A stretch of 26,243 bases of DNA from Proteobacteria bacterium SG_bin9 (GTDB lineage: Bacteria; Pseudomonadota; Alphaproteobacteria; Rhizobiales; Xanthobacteraceae), in contig LWDM01000065.1 of the NCBI GenBank assembly GCA_002083525.1, positions 3,136 through 29,378 of the forward strand, read 5' to 3'. The notes under the pieces are model-generated. The model was not told the DNA's origin and did not search any database. It saw only the letters and a program-made list of their open reading frames with translations. Position numbers and translations under genes: made by a program. Positions 6,642-14,181 of the stretch are shown here, one piece after another. The first letter of the stretch is position 1, and each line of letters starts with the position of its first letter.

Positions 6642-8081
6642 ATGGCCAGCCTTACCGTCCGCAAGCTTGAAGAAGACCTGAAGGCCCGCCTTCGCCTGCG
6701 CGCCGCCAAGAACGGCCGTTCCGTCGAGGACGAGGTGCGGGTCATCCTGCGCGAGGCAGCCAACGAGACAGCCTCAGGCGCCCGGCAACCGGTACCGCCG
6801 CGTGCTCCAGAGACGAAAGGCGGCGCGACACCTCGCGTGCACGCTGCCGCCGGCGAGCGCAAAGTCACGCTGATCATCGGCGGAGGCATCGCCGCCTACA
6901 AGGCGCTCGACCTCATCCGCCGCCTGAAGGAGCGCCACATCCACGTCCGCTGCGTACTGACGCGCGCCGCGCAACAGTTCGTCACCGCGCTGAGCGCCAG
7001 CGCCCTCGCGCATGAGCGCGTCTATACGGACCTGTTCGATCCGGAGAGCGAATTCGACGCCGGCCATATCCGGCTCGCGCGCGACTGCGATCTCGTTGTC
7101 GTCGCGCCTGCGACCGCGGACCTGATGGCAAAGATGGCGAACGGCCATGCAGACGATCTGGCGACTGCGATCCTGCTCGCGACCAACCGCCCCGTTCTGC
7201 TGGCGCCGGCCATGAATCCGCTGATGTGGAGCAATGCATCGACAAGACGCAACGTCGCGCAGCTGACGCGCGATGGTATCCATATGGTCGGCCCGAACGC
7301 CGGCGAGATGGCCGAGGCCAACGAAGCCGGCACCGGCCGCATGTCCGAGCCACTCGAAATTGCCGACGCGGCAATGGAGCTGCTGCGCCCCGCACGGAGC
7401 GGCCCGCTGACCGGCAAGCGCATTCTCATCACCGCAGGCCCAACGCACGAGCCGATCGATCCGGTGCGCTACATCGCCAATCGTTCATCCGGCAAACAGG
7501 GTTATGCGATCGCAACGTCCGCCGCTGCCGTAGGCGCGAACGTCACGCTGATCTCAGGGCCGGTGAACCTCGCCGACCCGCCGGGCGTCGAGGTCATTCG
7601 CGTCGAGGCCGCGCGCGATATGCTCAAGCAAGTGGAAGATGCGTTGCCGGCCGACATCGCGATCTTCGCCGCCGCGGTTGCCGACTGGCGTGTGGCGCGC
7701 GAGGGCACGCAGAAGATCAAGAAAACCTCGTCCGGCATGCCGCCGCTGCAGCTCGTCGAGAACCCCGACATCCTCGCCACCATCTCGCGGTTGAAGCAGA
7801 ATCGCCCGCCGCTGGTGATCGGCTTTGCCGCCGAGACCGAGCACCTGATCGACAACGCCTCATCGAAGCTGTTGCGCAAGGGCTGCGACTGGATCGTTGC
7901 CAACGACGTGTCTCCCGAGGGCGGCGTGATGGGTGGCGACCGCAACACGGTTCACCTGCTGATGAAGGGCAAGGACGGCGGCGCCACAAATATCGAATCC
8001 TGGCCGGCGATGATGAAGGACGATGTGGCGGCAGCGCTGGTCGATCGCATCGCCCGCGAAATCGCCGAAAGAGACTCATGA
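6642..8081 (+). CDS. coaBC: CoaBC with N-terminal FitA-like ribbon-helix-helix domain
   Basis: CoaBC ligates cysteine to phosphopantothenate (CoaB) and decarboxylates the product (CoaC) in coenzyme A synthesis. The ATG at 6642 has CGGAG nine bases upstream and gives 479 residues, about 70 more than E. coli CoaBC. Residues 1-40 look like a FitA-type antitoxin DNA-binding domain (MASLTVRKL, LRLRAAKNGRS, EDEVRVILREA). A Pro/Ala/Gly-rich linker (about 41-73) follows. CoaC then runs from VTLIIGGGIAAYKAL, with H142 in AGHIRLAR and PAMNPLMW (189-196). The usual ACGxxGPGRM cysteine is Ala226 (EANEAGTGRM). CoaB has PTHEPIDPVRYIANRSSGK with N280, and KIKK (358-361). No PIN-domain toxin is nearby. An internal GTG at 6837 could give a normal-length enzyme but has no ribosome site. 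The stop overlaps dut by ATGA. Confidence 0.93.
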   Translation: MASLTVRKLEEDLKARLRLRAAKNGRSVEDEVRVILREAANETASGARQPVPPRAPETKGGATPRVHAAAGERKVTLIIGGGIAAYKALDLIRRLKERHIHVRCVLTRAAQQFVTALSASALAHERVYTDLFDPESEFDAGHIRLARDCDLVVVAPATADLMAKMANGHADDLATAILLATNRPVLLAPAMNPLMWSNASTRRNVAQLTRDGIHMVGPNAGEMAEANEAGTGRMSEPLEIADAAMELLRPARSGPLTGKRILITAGPTHEPIDPVRYIANRSSGKQGYAIATSAAAVGANVTLISGPVNLADPPGVEVIRVEAARDMLKQVEDALPADIAIFAAAVADWRVAREGTQKIKKTSSGMPPLQLVENPDILATISRLKQNRPPLVIGFAAETEHLIDNASSKLLRKGCDWIVANDVSPEGGVMGGDRNTVHLLMKGKDGGATNIESWPAMMKDDVAAALVDRIAREIAERDS

Positions 8082-8536
8082 GCAAGACCGTTCCCGTCGA
8101 GGTCCAGCGCCTGCCGCATGCGGAAGGGCTAGCGCTCCCTGCCTATCAGAGCGCGCTTGCTGCCGGCATGGACCTGCTCGCGGCGGTTCCGGAAACCGAA
8201 CCGCTGGTGCTGGTGCCCGGACAACGGGCCATCGTCCCGACCGGGCTCATGATTGCGGTGCCGGCAGGCTTTGAGGCGCAGGTGCGGCCGCGCTCCGGCC
8301 TCGCCGCCAAGCACGGCATCACGGTGCTCAACGCGCCCGGAACCATCGACGCGGATTACCGCGGCGAGGTCGGCGTGCTGCTGATCAATCACGGCGATAC
8401 AGCCTTCCCGATCCGGCGCGGTGAACGCATCGCCCAGATGGTCATCGCGCCGGTCAACCAGGTGGAACTGACCCTTGTCGTGTCGCTCTCGGAAACCAGC
8501 CGCGGCAGTGGCGGATTTGGCTCCACCGGCCGGTAA
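8078..8536 (+). CDS. dut: dUTP diphosphatase (trimeric dUTPase)
   Basis: Dut hydrolyses dUTP to dUMP and pyrophosphate, which keeps uracil out of DNA and feeds dTMP synthesis. All five trimeric dUTPase motifs are present in 152 residues: AGMDL (29-33), RPRSGLA (70-76), APGTIDADYRGE (86-97, with catalytic Asp91), RGERIAQM (114-121) and the C-terminal RGSGGFGSTG (142-151). The ATG overlaps the coaBC stop as ATGA, so it is probably translated from the same message. The coaBC-dut pairing is common in proteobacteria. Confidence 0.97.
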   Translation: MSKTVPVEVQRLPHAEGLALPAYQSALAAGMDLLAAVPETEPLVLVPGQRAIVPTGLMIAVPAGFEAQVRPRSGLAAKHGITVLNAPGTIDADYRGEVGVLLINHGDTAFPIRRGERIAQMVIAPVNQVELTLVVSLSETSRGSGGFGSTGR

Positions 8537-8571
8537 AGTGCGGCCTCGGCGCAGCGTTCACAGCGCAATTT

Positions 8572-8743
8572 GAATCGACATCTCCCCGTTCACGATCTGG
8601 ACTCTTACGGCTCGACTCCACTCAAGGGTATTGTCGAATGATTCGCGTGGCGTAGCGGCCGCCGCGCGGCCGGGAACGCGTGTGCGTTCGATTTGCAAAA
8701 AAAGCCAGACCGCGGCCTCCCGTCGCCCGCATCGATCGGAGTC
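8572..8743. promoter_or_regulatory. cluster of GANTC sites in the divL upstream region
   Basis: The 233-base gap between dut and divL contains five GANTC motifs: GAATC 8572-8576, GACTC 8600-8604, GACTC 8614-8618, GATTC 8640-8644 and GAGTC 8739-8743. Four fall within 73 bases. GANTC is the CcrM methylation target of alphaproteobacteria, and methylated GANTC near promoters can recruit GcrA for cell-cycle-timed transcription. Other gaps in this window hold zero to two. The link to divL timing is inferred. Confidence 0.45.
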
Positions 8744-8769
8744 CGTAGCGCGCGGCAGTTGGGGCAACC

Positions 8770-11277
8770 ATGTCAGGCGTGTTTGCGGCCATGCGTCGGA
8801 GCTTGCTGTCGTGCACGACACTCGCACGCCGCTGCCGCGCCGCCATTGTCCTGGGCTTTGCCGCGATCCCGACTCCAGCCTTGGCCGACGATCCGCTGCG
8901 GCTGCTCTCCTTGCTCCATTTCGACCGTCCGGAAATCGCGGCGCTGACCACGGCGTCCGCTGTGCTCGGCTTTACCGTTTTCGCGACCATTCTGCTGATC
9001 CGCACCCGGGTGCGCGCCGCCGACAACGACATGCGGCTGCGCCTGCGCAATCAGGCGCTGCAGGCGGAAGCCGATCGCTTTCGCGCGCTGCTGTTCGCCG
9101 AACCGCAGGTGCTGATCGCGTGGCCGGCCGGCGACGAGCGGCCGCAGATCAGCGGCGACGTGGCGATGCTGCTGCCGCACCAGGGCGCGGATTCGCATCA
9201 GCGCGTGCTGGCGTTCGGTTCCTGGCTGCATCCGGAACCCGCTTTGCAGATGGATCGCGCGGTCGAAGCGCTGCGCAGCAGCGGTGAAAGCTTCACCCTG
9301 CATCTGACGACATCGATCGGCCGCTCGATCGAAGCGATCGGCCGCGCCGTCGGCGGTCAGGCCATCGTCCGCATCCGCGAACTCTCCGGCATCCGCCGCG
9401 AACATTCGGAACTGACGCAAAAGCATCGCGCGCTGATTGCCGAGACCGATATTCTCCGGACGTTTGCCGCCGCCGTTCCTGCCCCGGTCTGGACCCGCGA
9501 CACATCGGGACGGCTCGGCTTCGCCAACGCCGCCTATGCCGAGGCGACGGAGGCAAACTCTCCGTCTGACGCCGTGACGCGCAACCTCGAGCTACTCGAC
9601 AGCGCCGACCGCGAGGACATGACGAACGCGCTGAACACGCAAGGCGCGTTTAGCGCGCGGCTGCCGGTTGCCATTCGCGGCGAGCGCCGCATCTTCGACG
9701 TGCGCGCCATGCGGGTTGCGCAGGGAACGGCCGGCGTCGCCATCGACGTCACCGAGGCCGCCGCGCTGAAGGCCGCGCTGGTGCAGATGGCGGAAGCGCA
9801 TCGCCGAACGCTCGATCAGCTCTCCTCCGGCGTTGCCGTATTCGACGGTCAGCGGAGGCTCGCCTTCTACAACGACTCCTATCGCCGCCTGTGGGATCTC
9901 GATCGTGCGTTCCTCGATACGTTCCCGGACGATTCCAGCGTGCTCGACCGGCTTCGCGTCGCGCGCAAGATTCCCGAACAGCAAGACTTCCGCGGCTGGA
10001 AGGCGAAGCTGCATGAAGCCTATCAAGCGGTCGAAGCGGCAAAGGATACGTGGTATCTGCCGGACGGCCGCGCGGTGAGCGTCGTCACCACGCCTAATCC
10101 GGAAGGCGGCGTCACCTATCTGTTCGACGACGTGACCGAAAGCCTCGATCTCGCGCGCCGCTTCGACAAACTCATCCGCGTCCAGAAGGAATCGATCGAC
10201 AACCTCGCCGAAGGCGTTGCCGTGTTCGGCAGCAACGGCCGCGCGCAGCTGTTCAATCCTGCATTCGCGCGGATGTGGAAACTGTCGCCGGACACGCTGC
10301 AGCAGCAACCGCATATCGATGCGGTCGTCGACTGGTGCAAGCCGCTGTTCGACGATGCTGCGACTTGGCAGACACTCCGCGACGCCGTCACCTCGATCGA
10401 AAACCGCTCCGCCGAGCCGCTCAAGCTCGAGCGCAAGGACGGTAGCGTGCTCGACTGCATGACCATGCCGCTGCCGGACGGCGCGACCATGCTCACGTTC
10501 CAGGACACGACCGACACGGTGAACGTCGAGCGCGCACTGCGCGAACGCAACGAGGCGCTGGAAACCGCCGACCAGATGAAGGTGGATTTCGTCCACCACG
10601 TCTCTTACGAGCTGCGCTCGCCGCTGACGACGATCATCGGATTCGCGCACTTCCTCAGCGATCCCGCGACCGGCCCGCTCACCGACAAGCAAGGCGAGTA
10701 TCTCAGCTACATCACGACATCTACCAATGCACTGCTCGCGATCATCAACAACATCCTCGATCTCGCGACCATCGATGCCGGCGCGATGACGCTCGACCTC
10801 GGCACGGTCGACATTCGCGGCGCGATCAATGCAGCGGCGGAAGGCATTCAGGATCGCTTGGCACGCGATCACATCCGCCTCGTGATCAACGTCGATCCGT
10901 CGCTCGGCGAATTCGTCGCCGACGAACGCCGCGTGGTGCAGGTGCTCTACAATCTCCTCGCCAATGCGGTCGGTTTTTCGCCGCAGGAGGGCGTGATCTC
11001 GATCGCGGCCGCGCGCAAGGACCACCACGTCACCTTCAGCGTCACCGATTCCGGACCGGGCATCGCACCGGACGTGAAGGACAAGGTGTTCGACTGGTTC
11101 GCAACCCACGCCAACGGCTCGAAGCACCGCGGCGCGGGTCTCGGCCTGTCGCTGGTGCGCTCGTTCGTCGAGCTGCATGGTGGCAAGGTGCGCGTCGATT
11201 CCGCCGTCGGCAAGGGAACGACCGTGAGCTGCGACTTCCCGCTCGATCAGGCGACGCACCGCAACGCCGCCGAATGA
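8770..11277 (+). CDS. divL: DivL-type cell-cycle pseudo-histidine kinase
   Basis: DivL is an atypical sensor kinase of alphaproteobacteria that binds the response regulator DivK and controls the CckA-ChpT-CtrA cell-cycle relay. The 835-residue protein has a hydrophobic N-terminus (24-39) and a clear membrane helix (57-78), then PAS-like regions near 225-330, 345-455 and 472-585. A kinase core follows. The phosphoacceptor motif reads FVHHVSYELRSPL, with Tyr613 where ordinary kinases have His, exactly the DivL hallmark. The ATP-binding half looks intact: NLLANAV (N728), DSGPGI (760-765) and GAGLGLSL (788-795). The ATG at 8770 has GGGG six bases upstream. The stop overlaps tsaE-amgK by ATGA. The synteny with tsaE, murU and addBA matches, from memory, that around divL in other Hyphomicrobiales. 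Confidence 0.88.
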   Translation: MSGVFAAMRRSLLSCTTLARRCRAAIVLGFAAIPTPALADDPLRLLSLLHFDRPEIAALTTASAVLGFTVFATILLIRTRVRAADNDMRLRLRNQALQAEADRFRALLFAEPQVLIAWPAGDERPQISGDVAMLLPHQGADSHQRVLAFGSWLHPEPALQMDRAVEALRSSGESFTLHLTTSIGRSIEAIGRAVGGQAIVRIRELSGIRREHSELTQKHRALIAETDILRTFAAAVPAPVWTRDTSGRLGFANAAYAEATEANSPSDAVTRNLELLDSADREDMTNALNTQGAFSARLPVAIRGERRIFDVRAMRVAQGTAGVAIDVTEAAALKAALVQMAEAHRRTLDQLSSGVAVFDGQRRLAFYNDSYRRLWDLDRAFLDTFPDDSSVLDRLRVARKIPEQQDFRGWKAKLHEAYQAVEAAKDTWYLPDGRAVSVVTTPNPEGGVTYLFDDVTESLDLARRFDKLIRVQKESIDNLAEGVAVFGSNGRAQLFNPAFARMWKLSPDTLQQQPHIDAVVDWCKPLFDDAATWQTLRDAVTSIENRSAEPLKLERKDGSVLDCMTMPLPDGATMLTFQDTTDTVNVERALRERNEALETADQMKVDFVHHVSYELRSPLTTIIGFAHFLSDPATGPLTDKQGEYLSYITTSTNALLAIINNILDLATIDAGAMTLDLGTVDIRGAINAAAEGIQDRLARDHIRLVINVDPSLGEFVADERRVVQVLYNLLANAVGFSPQEGVISIAAARKDHHVTFSVTDSGPGIAPDVKDKVFDWFATHANGSKHRGAGLGLSLVRSFVELHGGKVRVDSAVGKGTTVSCDFPLDQATHRNAAE

Positions 11278-12812
11278 CGACACAAGCATCGCCCTTCGTC
11301 TTCTCGGTCGCTCTCGCCAACGAAGCCGCGACCGCGCAGCTGATGGCCGATCTCGCGCTGCTGACCGGCCCCGGCGATGTGATCACACTCTCCGGCGACC
11401 TCGGTGCGGGCAAGACGGCGGCCGCGCGCGCGATGATCCGCTATCTCGCCAGCGACCCGGCGCTCGAAGTGCCGAGCCCGACGTTCACGCTGATGCAGGG
11501 CTACGATCTGCCGCCGTTTCCGGTGTTGCATGCGGACCTCTATCGCATCAGCGACCCGGGTGAACTGGAGGAGATCGGCCTCGCACCAATACCTGATGGC
11601 GCGCTGGCGCTGATCGAATGGCCGGAGCGCGCGCCCGGCGCGTTGCCCGAGAGCCGCATCGATATCGCGTTCAGCCATCGGCCCGCGCTCGGCTCGAACG
11701 CGCGCTCGGCAGAGGTCACCGGCTATGGCGCGGCGGCGGCAAAAGTCGAGCGGCTTCAGACGCTGCGCGATTTTCTTGCGCTCGCGGGCTTTGCCGACGC
11801 ACGGCGCGAGCGGATGGCCGGCGATGCCTCGACGCGCTCCTATGCGCGCCTCTATCGCGGCGACGCACCGTCAATTCTGATGAATTCACCGAAGCGTCCC
11901 GATGGACCTGCGATCTACGACGGGAAATCCTACAGCGCCGCCGTGCACCTCGCCGAAGACGTGAAGCCGTTCGTCGCGCTGGCGAACGGATTGCGCGAGC
12001 GCGGCTTCTCGGCGCCGGCGATTCAGCAGGCCGACATCGATGCCGGCTTCCTCATCACCGAGGATTTCGGCACGGCGCTGTTCGTCGACGGCAACCCGCC
12101 CGCGCCGGTCGCCGATCGCTATCAGGTCGCGACCGACATGCTCGCGGCCTTGCATCGGGTCATGCTACCCGAGATCCTGCCGCTGGCGCCGCAGATCAAC
12201 TACCAGATCCCGCTGTTCGATACCGACGCGCTGCTGACCGAAATCGGACTGATGCTCGAATGGTATCTGCCCGATCGCGGCGTGAAGGCCGACGACAATC
12301 TGCGTGCCGATTTCATCATGATGTGGCGCAAGCTGCTGGAGAAGATCGAGAGCGGCCCACGCACCTGGGTGCTGCGCGACTTCCACTCGCCGAATCTGAT
12401 CTGGCTCGAACCGCGCGACGACGTTCAGAAGGTCGGCATCATCGATTTTCAGGATGCGGTTCTCGGACCCGCGGCCTACGATCTCGTGTCGCTGCTGCAG
12501 GACGCGCGCGTCGACGTTTCCGAAGACCTTGAGCTCGCCATGCTGACGCGCTACGCCCGCGCGCGACGCGGCGCCGACCCGACCTTTGATCCGGCCGCCT
12601 TTGCCGAGACCTATGCGGTGATGTCGGCGCAGCGCAACACACGGCTGCTCGGCACCTTCGCACGGCTGAACCGGCGCGATGGCAAACCGCAATACCTGAA
12701 GCATCAGCCGCGGATCTGGACCTACCTGAACCGCTCGCTGGCGCATCCGCACCTGGCGATGCTGCGCGCCTGGTACGCCGCCAACGTGCCACCGCCCGTC
12801 GCGTCCGCATAA
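11274..12812 (+). CDS. tsaE-amgK: TsaE-AmgK fusion: t6A ATPase joined to amino-sugar kinase
   Basis: Two functions are joined in 512 residues. Residues 1 to about 150 are TsaE, the ATPase that works with TsaB and TsaD to make t6A37 in tRNA: Walker A SGDLGAGKT (40-48), PSPTF (67-71), HADLYR (86-91) and EWPE (115-118). Residues about 160-505 are an APH-like kinase of the AmgK type, which phosphorylates the anomeric carbon of recycled MurNAc or GlcNAc: GDASTRSY (183-190), LRDFHSPNLIW (367-377, catalytic Asp369) and IIDFQDAVLGP (389-399, metal Asp391). AmgK identity is supported by murU, the next pathway gene, two genes downstream. The fusion is continuous, with no internal stop. The start overlaps the divL stop (ATGA). 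Confidence 0.9.
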   Translation: MTTQASPFVFSVALANEAATAQLMADLALLTGPGDVITLSGDLGAGKTAAARAMIRYLASDPALEVPSPTFTLMQGYDLPPFPVLHADLYRISDPGELEEIGLAPIPDGALALIEWPERAPGALPESRIDIAFSHRPALGSNARSAEVTGYGAAAAKVERLQTLRDFLALAGFADARRERMAGDASTRSYARLYRGDAPSILMNSPKRPDGPAIYDGKSYSAAVHLAEDVKPFVALANGLRERGFSAPAIQQADIDAGFLITEDFGTALFVDGNPPAPVADRYQVATDMLAALHRVMLPEILPLAPQINYQIPLFDTDALLTEIGLMLEWYLPDRGVKADDNLRADFIMMWRKLLEKIESGPRTWVLRDFHSPNLIWLEPRDDVQKVGIIDFQDAVLGPAAYDLVSLLQDARVDVSEDLELAMLTRYARARRGADPTFDPAAFAETYAVMSAQRNTRLLGTFARLNRRDGKPQYLKHQPRIWTYLNRSLAHPHLAMLRAWYAANVPPPVASA

Positions 12813-12899
12813 GCGGTCGGCCTGGAACCCAAACCTTTACGAATTATTAGCTACGTCCGCCCTAACCTGCCCGATGATTTCTGTCGCGGAGCATGACCC

Positions 12900-13214
12900 A
12901 TGGGCACTGAACGGCGAACCGGCGAACGCGTGACGTTCGAGCGCGGCTATGCTGCGCAGATGATGGGTATCGACGGCACCTGGCGGCGCAACTGCACCAT
13001 GGAAGACGTCTCCGAGACCGGCGCCAAGCTGACGGTCGAAGGCTCGGTCGAAGGTCTCCACCTCAAGGAATTCTTCCTGCTGCTGTCGTCGACCGGCCTG
13101 GCCTATCGCCGCTGTGAGCTCTCCTGGGTGAACGGCGAGCAGATCGGCGTGAACTTCCTCAAACAGGTCGACAAGAAGAAGAAAAACAGCCGCCGGCAGT
13201 CGGCGGACGCCTGA
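12900..13214 (+). CDS. small PilZ-domain protein
   Basis: The 104-residue protein is essentially one PilZ domain, the fold that binds cyclic di-GMP. The two ligand motifs are present: RRTGER (R6-x3-R10) and DVSETG (36-41, the D/NxSxxG motif). The tail is very basic (DKKKKNSRRQS). GGAG lies eight bases before the ATG. It sits alone between tsaE-amgK and murU, separated by 87 bases upstream and 177 bases downstream. Its partner and output are unknown. Motility or envelope control would fit the family. Confidence 0.88.
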   Translation: MGTERRTGERVTFERGYAAQMMGIDGTWRRNCTMEDVSETGAKLTVEGSVEGLHLKEFFLLLSSTGLAYRRCELSWVNGEQIGVNFLKQVDKKKKNSRRQSADA

Positions 13215-13317
13215 TGCCGATGGCGGCACGCAGCGCGCCGCCCGTGTCGCACAACCGTCACCGTCATTGCCTAGAGCGAAACGCCTGCAGCGCTCCGGCA
13301 GCTGATTCGCGGGCTGA

Positions 13318-13343
13318 TTGACAGGACTTGTTGACAAGACTTG
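13318..13343 (+). repeat. tandem 13-bp repeat carrying TTGACA, upstream of murU
   Basis: TTGACAGGACTTG (13318-13330) is followed directly by TTGACAAGACTTG (13331-13343), twelve of thirteen bases identical. Each copy starts with a perfect sigma-70 -35 hexamer. The best -10 candidate (GCTAGA, 13358-13363) is 21 bases from the second copy, longer than ideal, so a promoter is possible but not proven. Confidence 0.5.
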
Positions 13344-13391
13344 GCGCGGCGAAGTGCGCTAGACTTAAGACCAAAGGCTCCAGCGACCGAT

Positions 13392-14114
13392 ATGCCCGTC
13401 CGCCCCACCACCGCCATGGTTCTCGCCGCCGGTCTCGGCGTGCGGATGCGGCCGCTCACCAACACCCGGCCGAAGCCGCTCGTCTCCGTCGCAGGCAAGA
13501 CGCTGCTCGATCACGTGCTCGACAAGCTCGCCGAGGTCGATGTCGCGAAGACCGTCGTCAACGTGCATTACCTGCCGGACCAGATCATCACCCATGTCGC
13601 CGGGCGCAAGCAGCCGCGCATCGTCATCTCCGACGAGCGCGATGTGATCCTCGGCACCGGTGGCGCCGTCGTCCGCGCGCTGCCGGAGCTGGGCGACAAG
13701 CCGTTCTTTCACGTCAATGCCGACACCCTGTGGATCGACGGCGTGCGCTCGAACCTCGCGCGTCTCGCCGACACCTTCGATCCGGCGCGGATGGATATCC
13801 TGCTGCTGATGGCGCCGACCGCCGGCAGTATCGGCTATGCCGGCAACGGCGACTACGCCATGCTGCCGGATGGCACACTGCGCCGGCGCAAGGAGCGCGA
13901 GATCGTGCCGTTCGTTTATGCCGGCGCCGCGATCATGTCGCCGGCGATCTTCGCTGACGCGCCCAGGGGCGAATTTGCGTTGACGAAAAATTTCGATCGC
14001 GCCAACGAGCAAGGTCGCCTGTTCGGTCTGCGCCTCGACGGCACCTGGATGCATGTCGGCACGCCGGACGCGGTACCGGCGGCGGAACGGGCATTTCTTG
14101 CCAGCGTTGCCTGA
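13392..14114 (+). CDS. murU: MurU-like sugar-1-phosphate nucleotidyltransferase
   Basis: MurU joins UTP to MurNAc-alpha-1-phosphate to give UDP-MurNAc in the peptidoglycan recycling route that starts with AmgK. The 240-residue protein has the nucleotidyltransferase signature LAAGLGVRMRPLT (11-23) with RPKPL (26-30), GTGGAV (88-93), the metal Asp of NADTLW (D111) and WMHVGTPDAV near the end. Lack of any long C-terminal domain fits MurU rather than GlmU or GlgC. The ATG at 13392 is chosen because the protein then starts just before the signature. An upstream TTG at 13341 would add 17 unconserved-looking residues. It probably works with the kinase half of the TsaE-AmgK fusion. A mannose-1-phosphate guanylyltransferase-like role is the alternative. 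Confidence 0.85.
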   Translation: MPVRPTTAMVLAAGLGVRMRPLTNTRPKPLVSVAGKTLLDHVLDKLAEVDVAKTVVNVHYLPDQIITHVAGRKQPRIVISDERDVILGTGGAVVRALPELGDKPFFHVNADTLWIDGVRSNLARLADTFDPARMDILLLMAPTAGSIGYAGNGDYAMLPDGTLRRRKEREIVPFVYAGAAIMSPAIFADAPRGEFALTKNFDRANEQGRLFGLRLDGTWMHVGTPDAVPAAERAFLASVA

Positions 14115-14181
14115 TCGGCCGCGACTCCCTTCGCTCTTCATCCCGTGACATGATGCGGCCCGTTTCCGAATCGGGTCCTTC

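Noticed and set aside
7226..8536. Extended open frame of 436 codons ending in dut
   Set aside because: Only the last 152 residues are dUTPase. The upstream part is an Arg-rich frame inside coaBC, and the ATG at 8078 with the ATGA overlap is the natural start.
9592..11289. Minus-strand open frame of 565 codons opposite divL
   Set aside because: The composition is dominated by Arg, Glu, Ala and His, with no domain pattern. The plus strand carries clear PAS and kinase motifs.
13341..13391. Upstream TTG start for murU
   Set aside because: The added 17 residues precede the conserved nucleotidyltransferase start and overlap the promoter zone. The ATG at 13392 fits the family.
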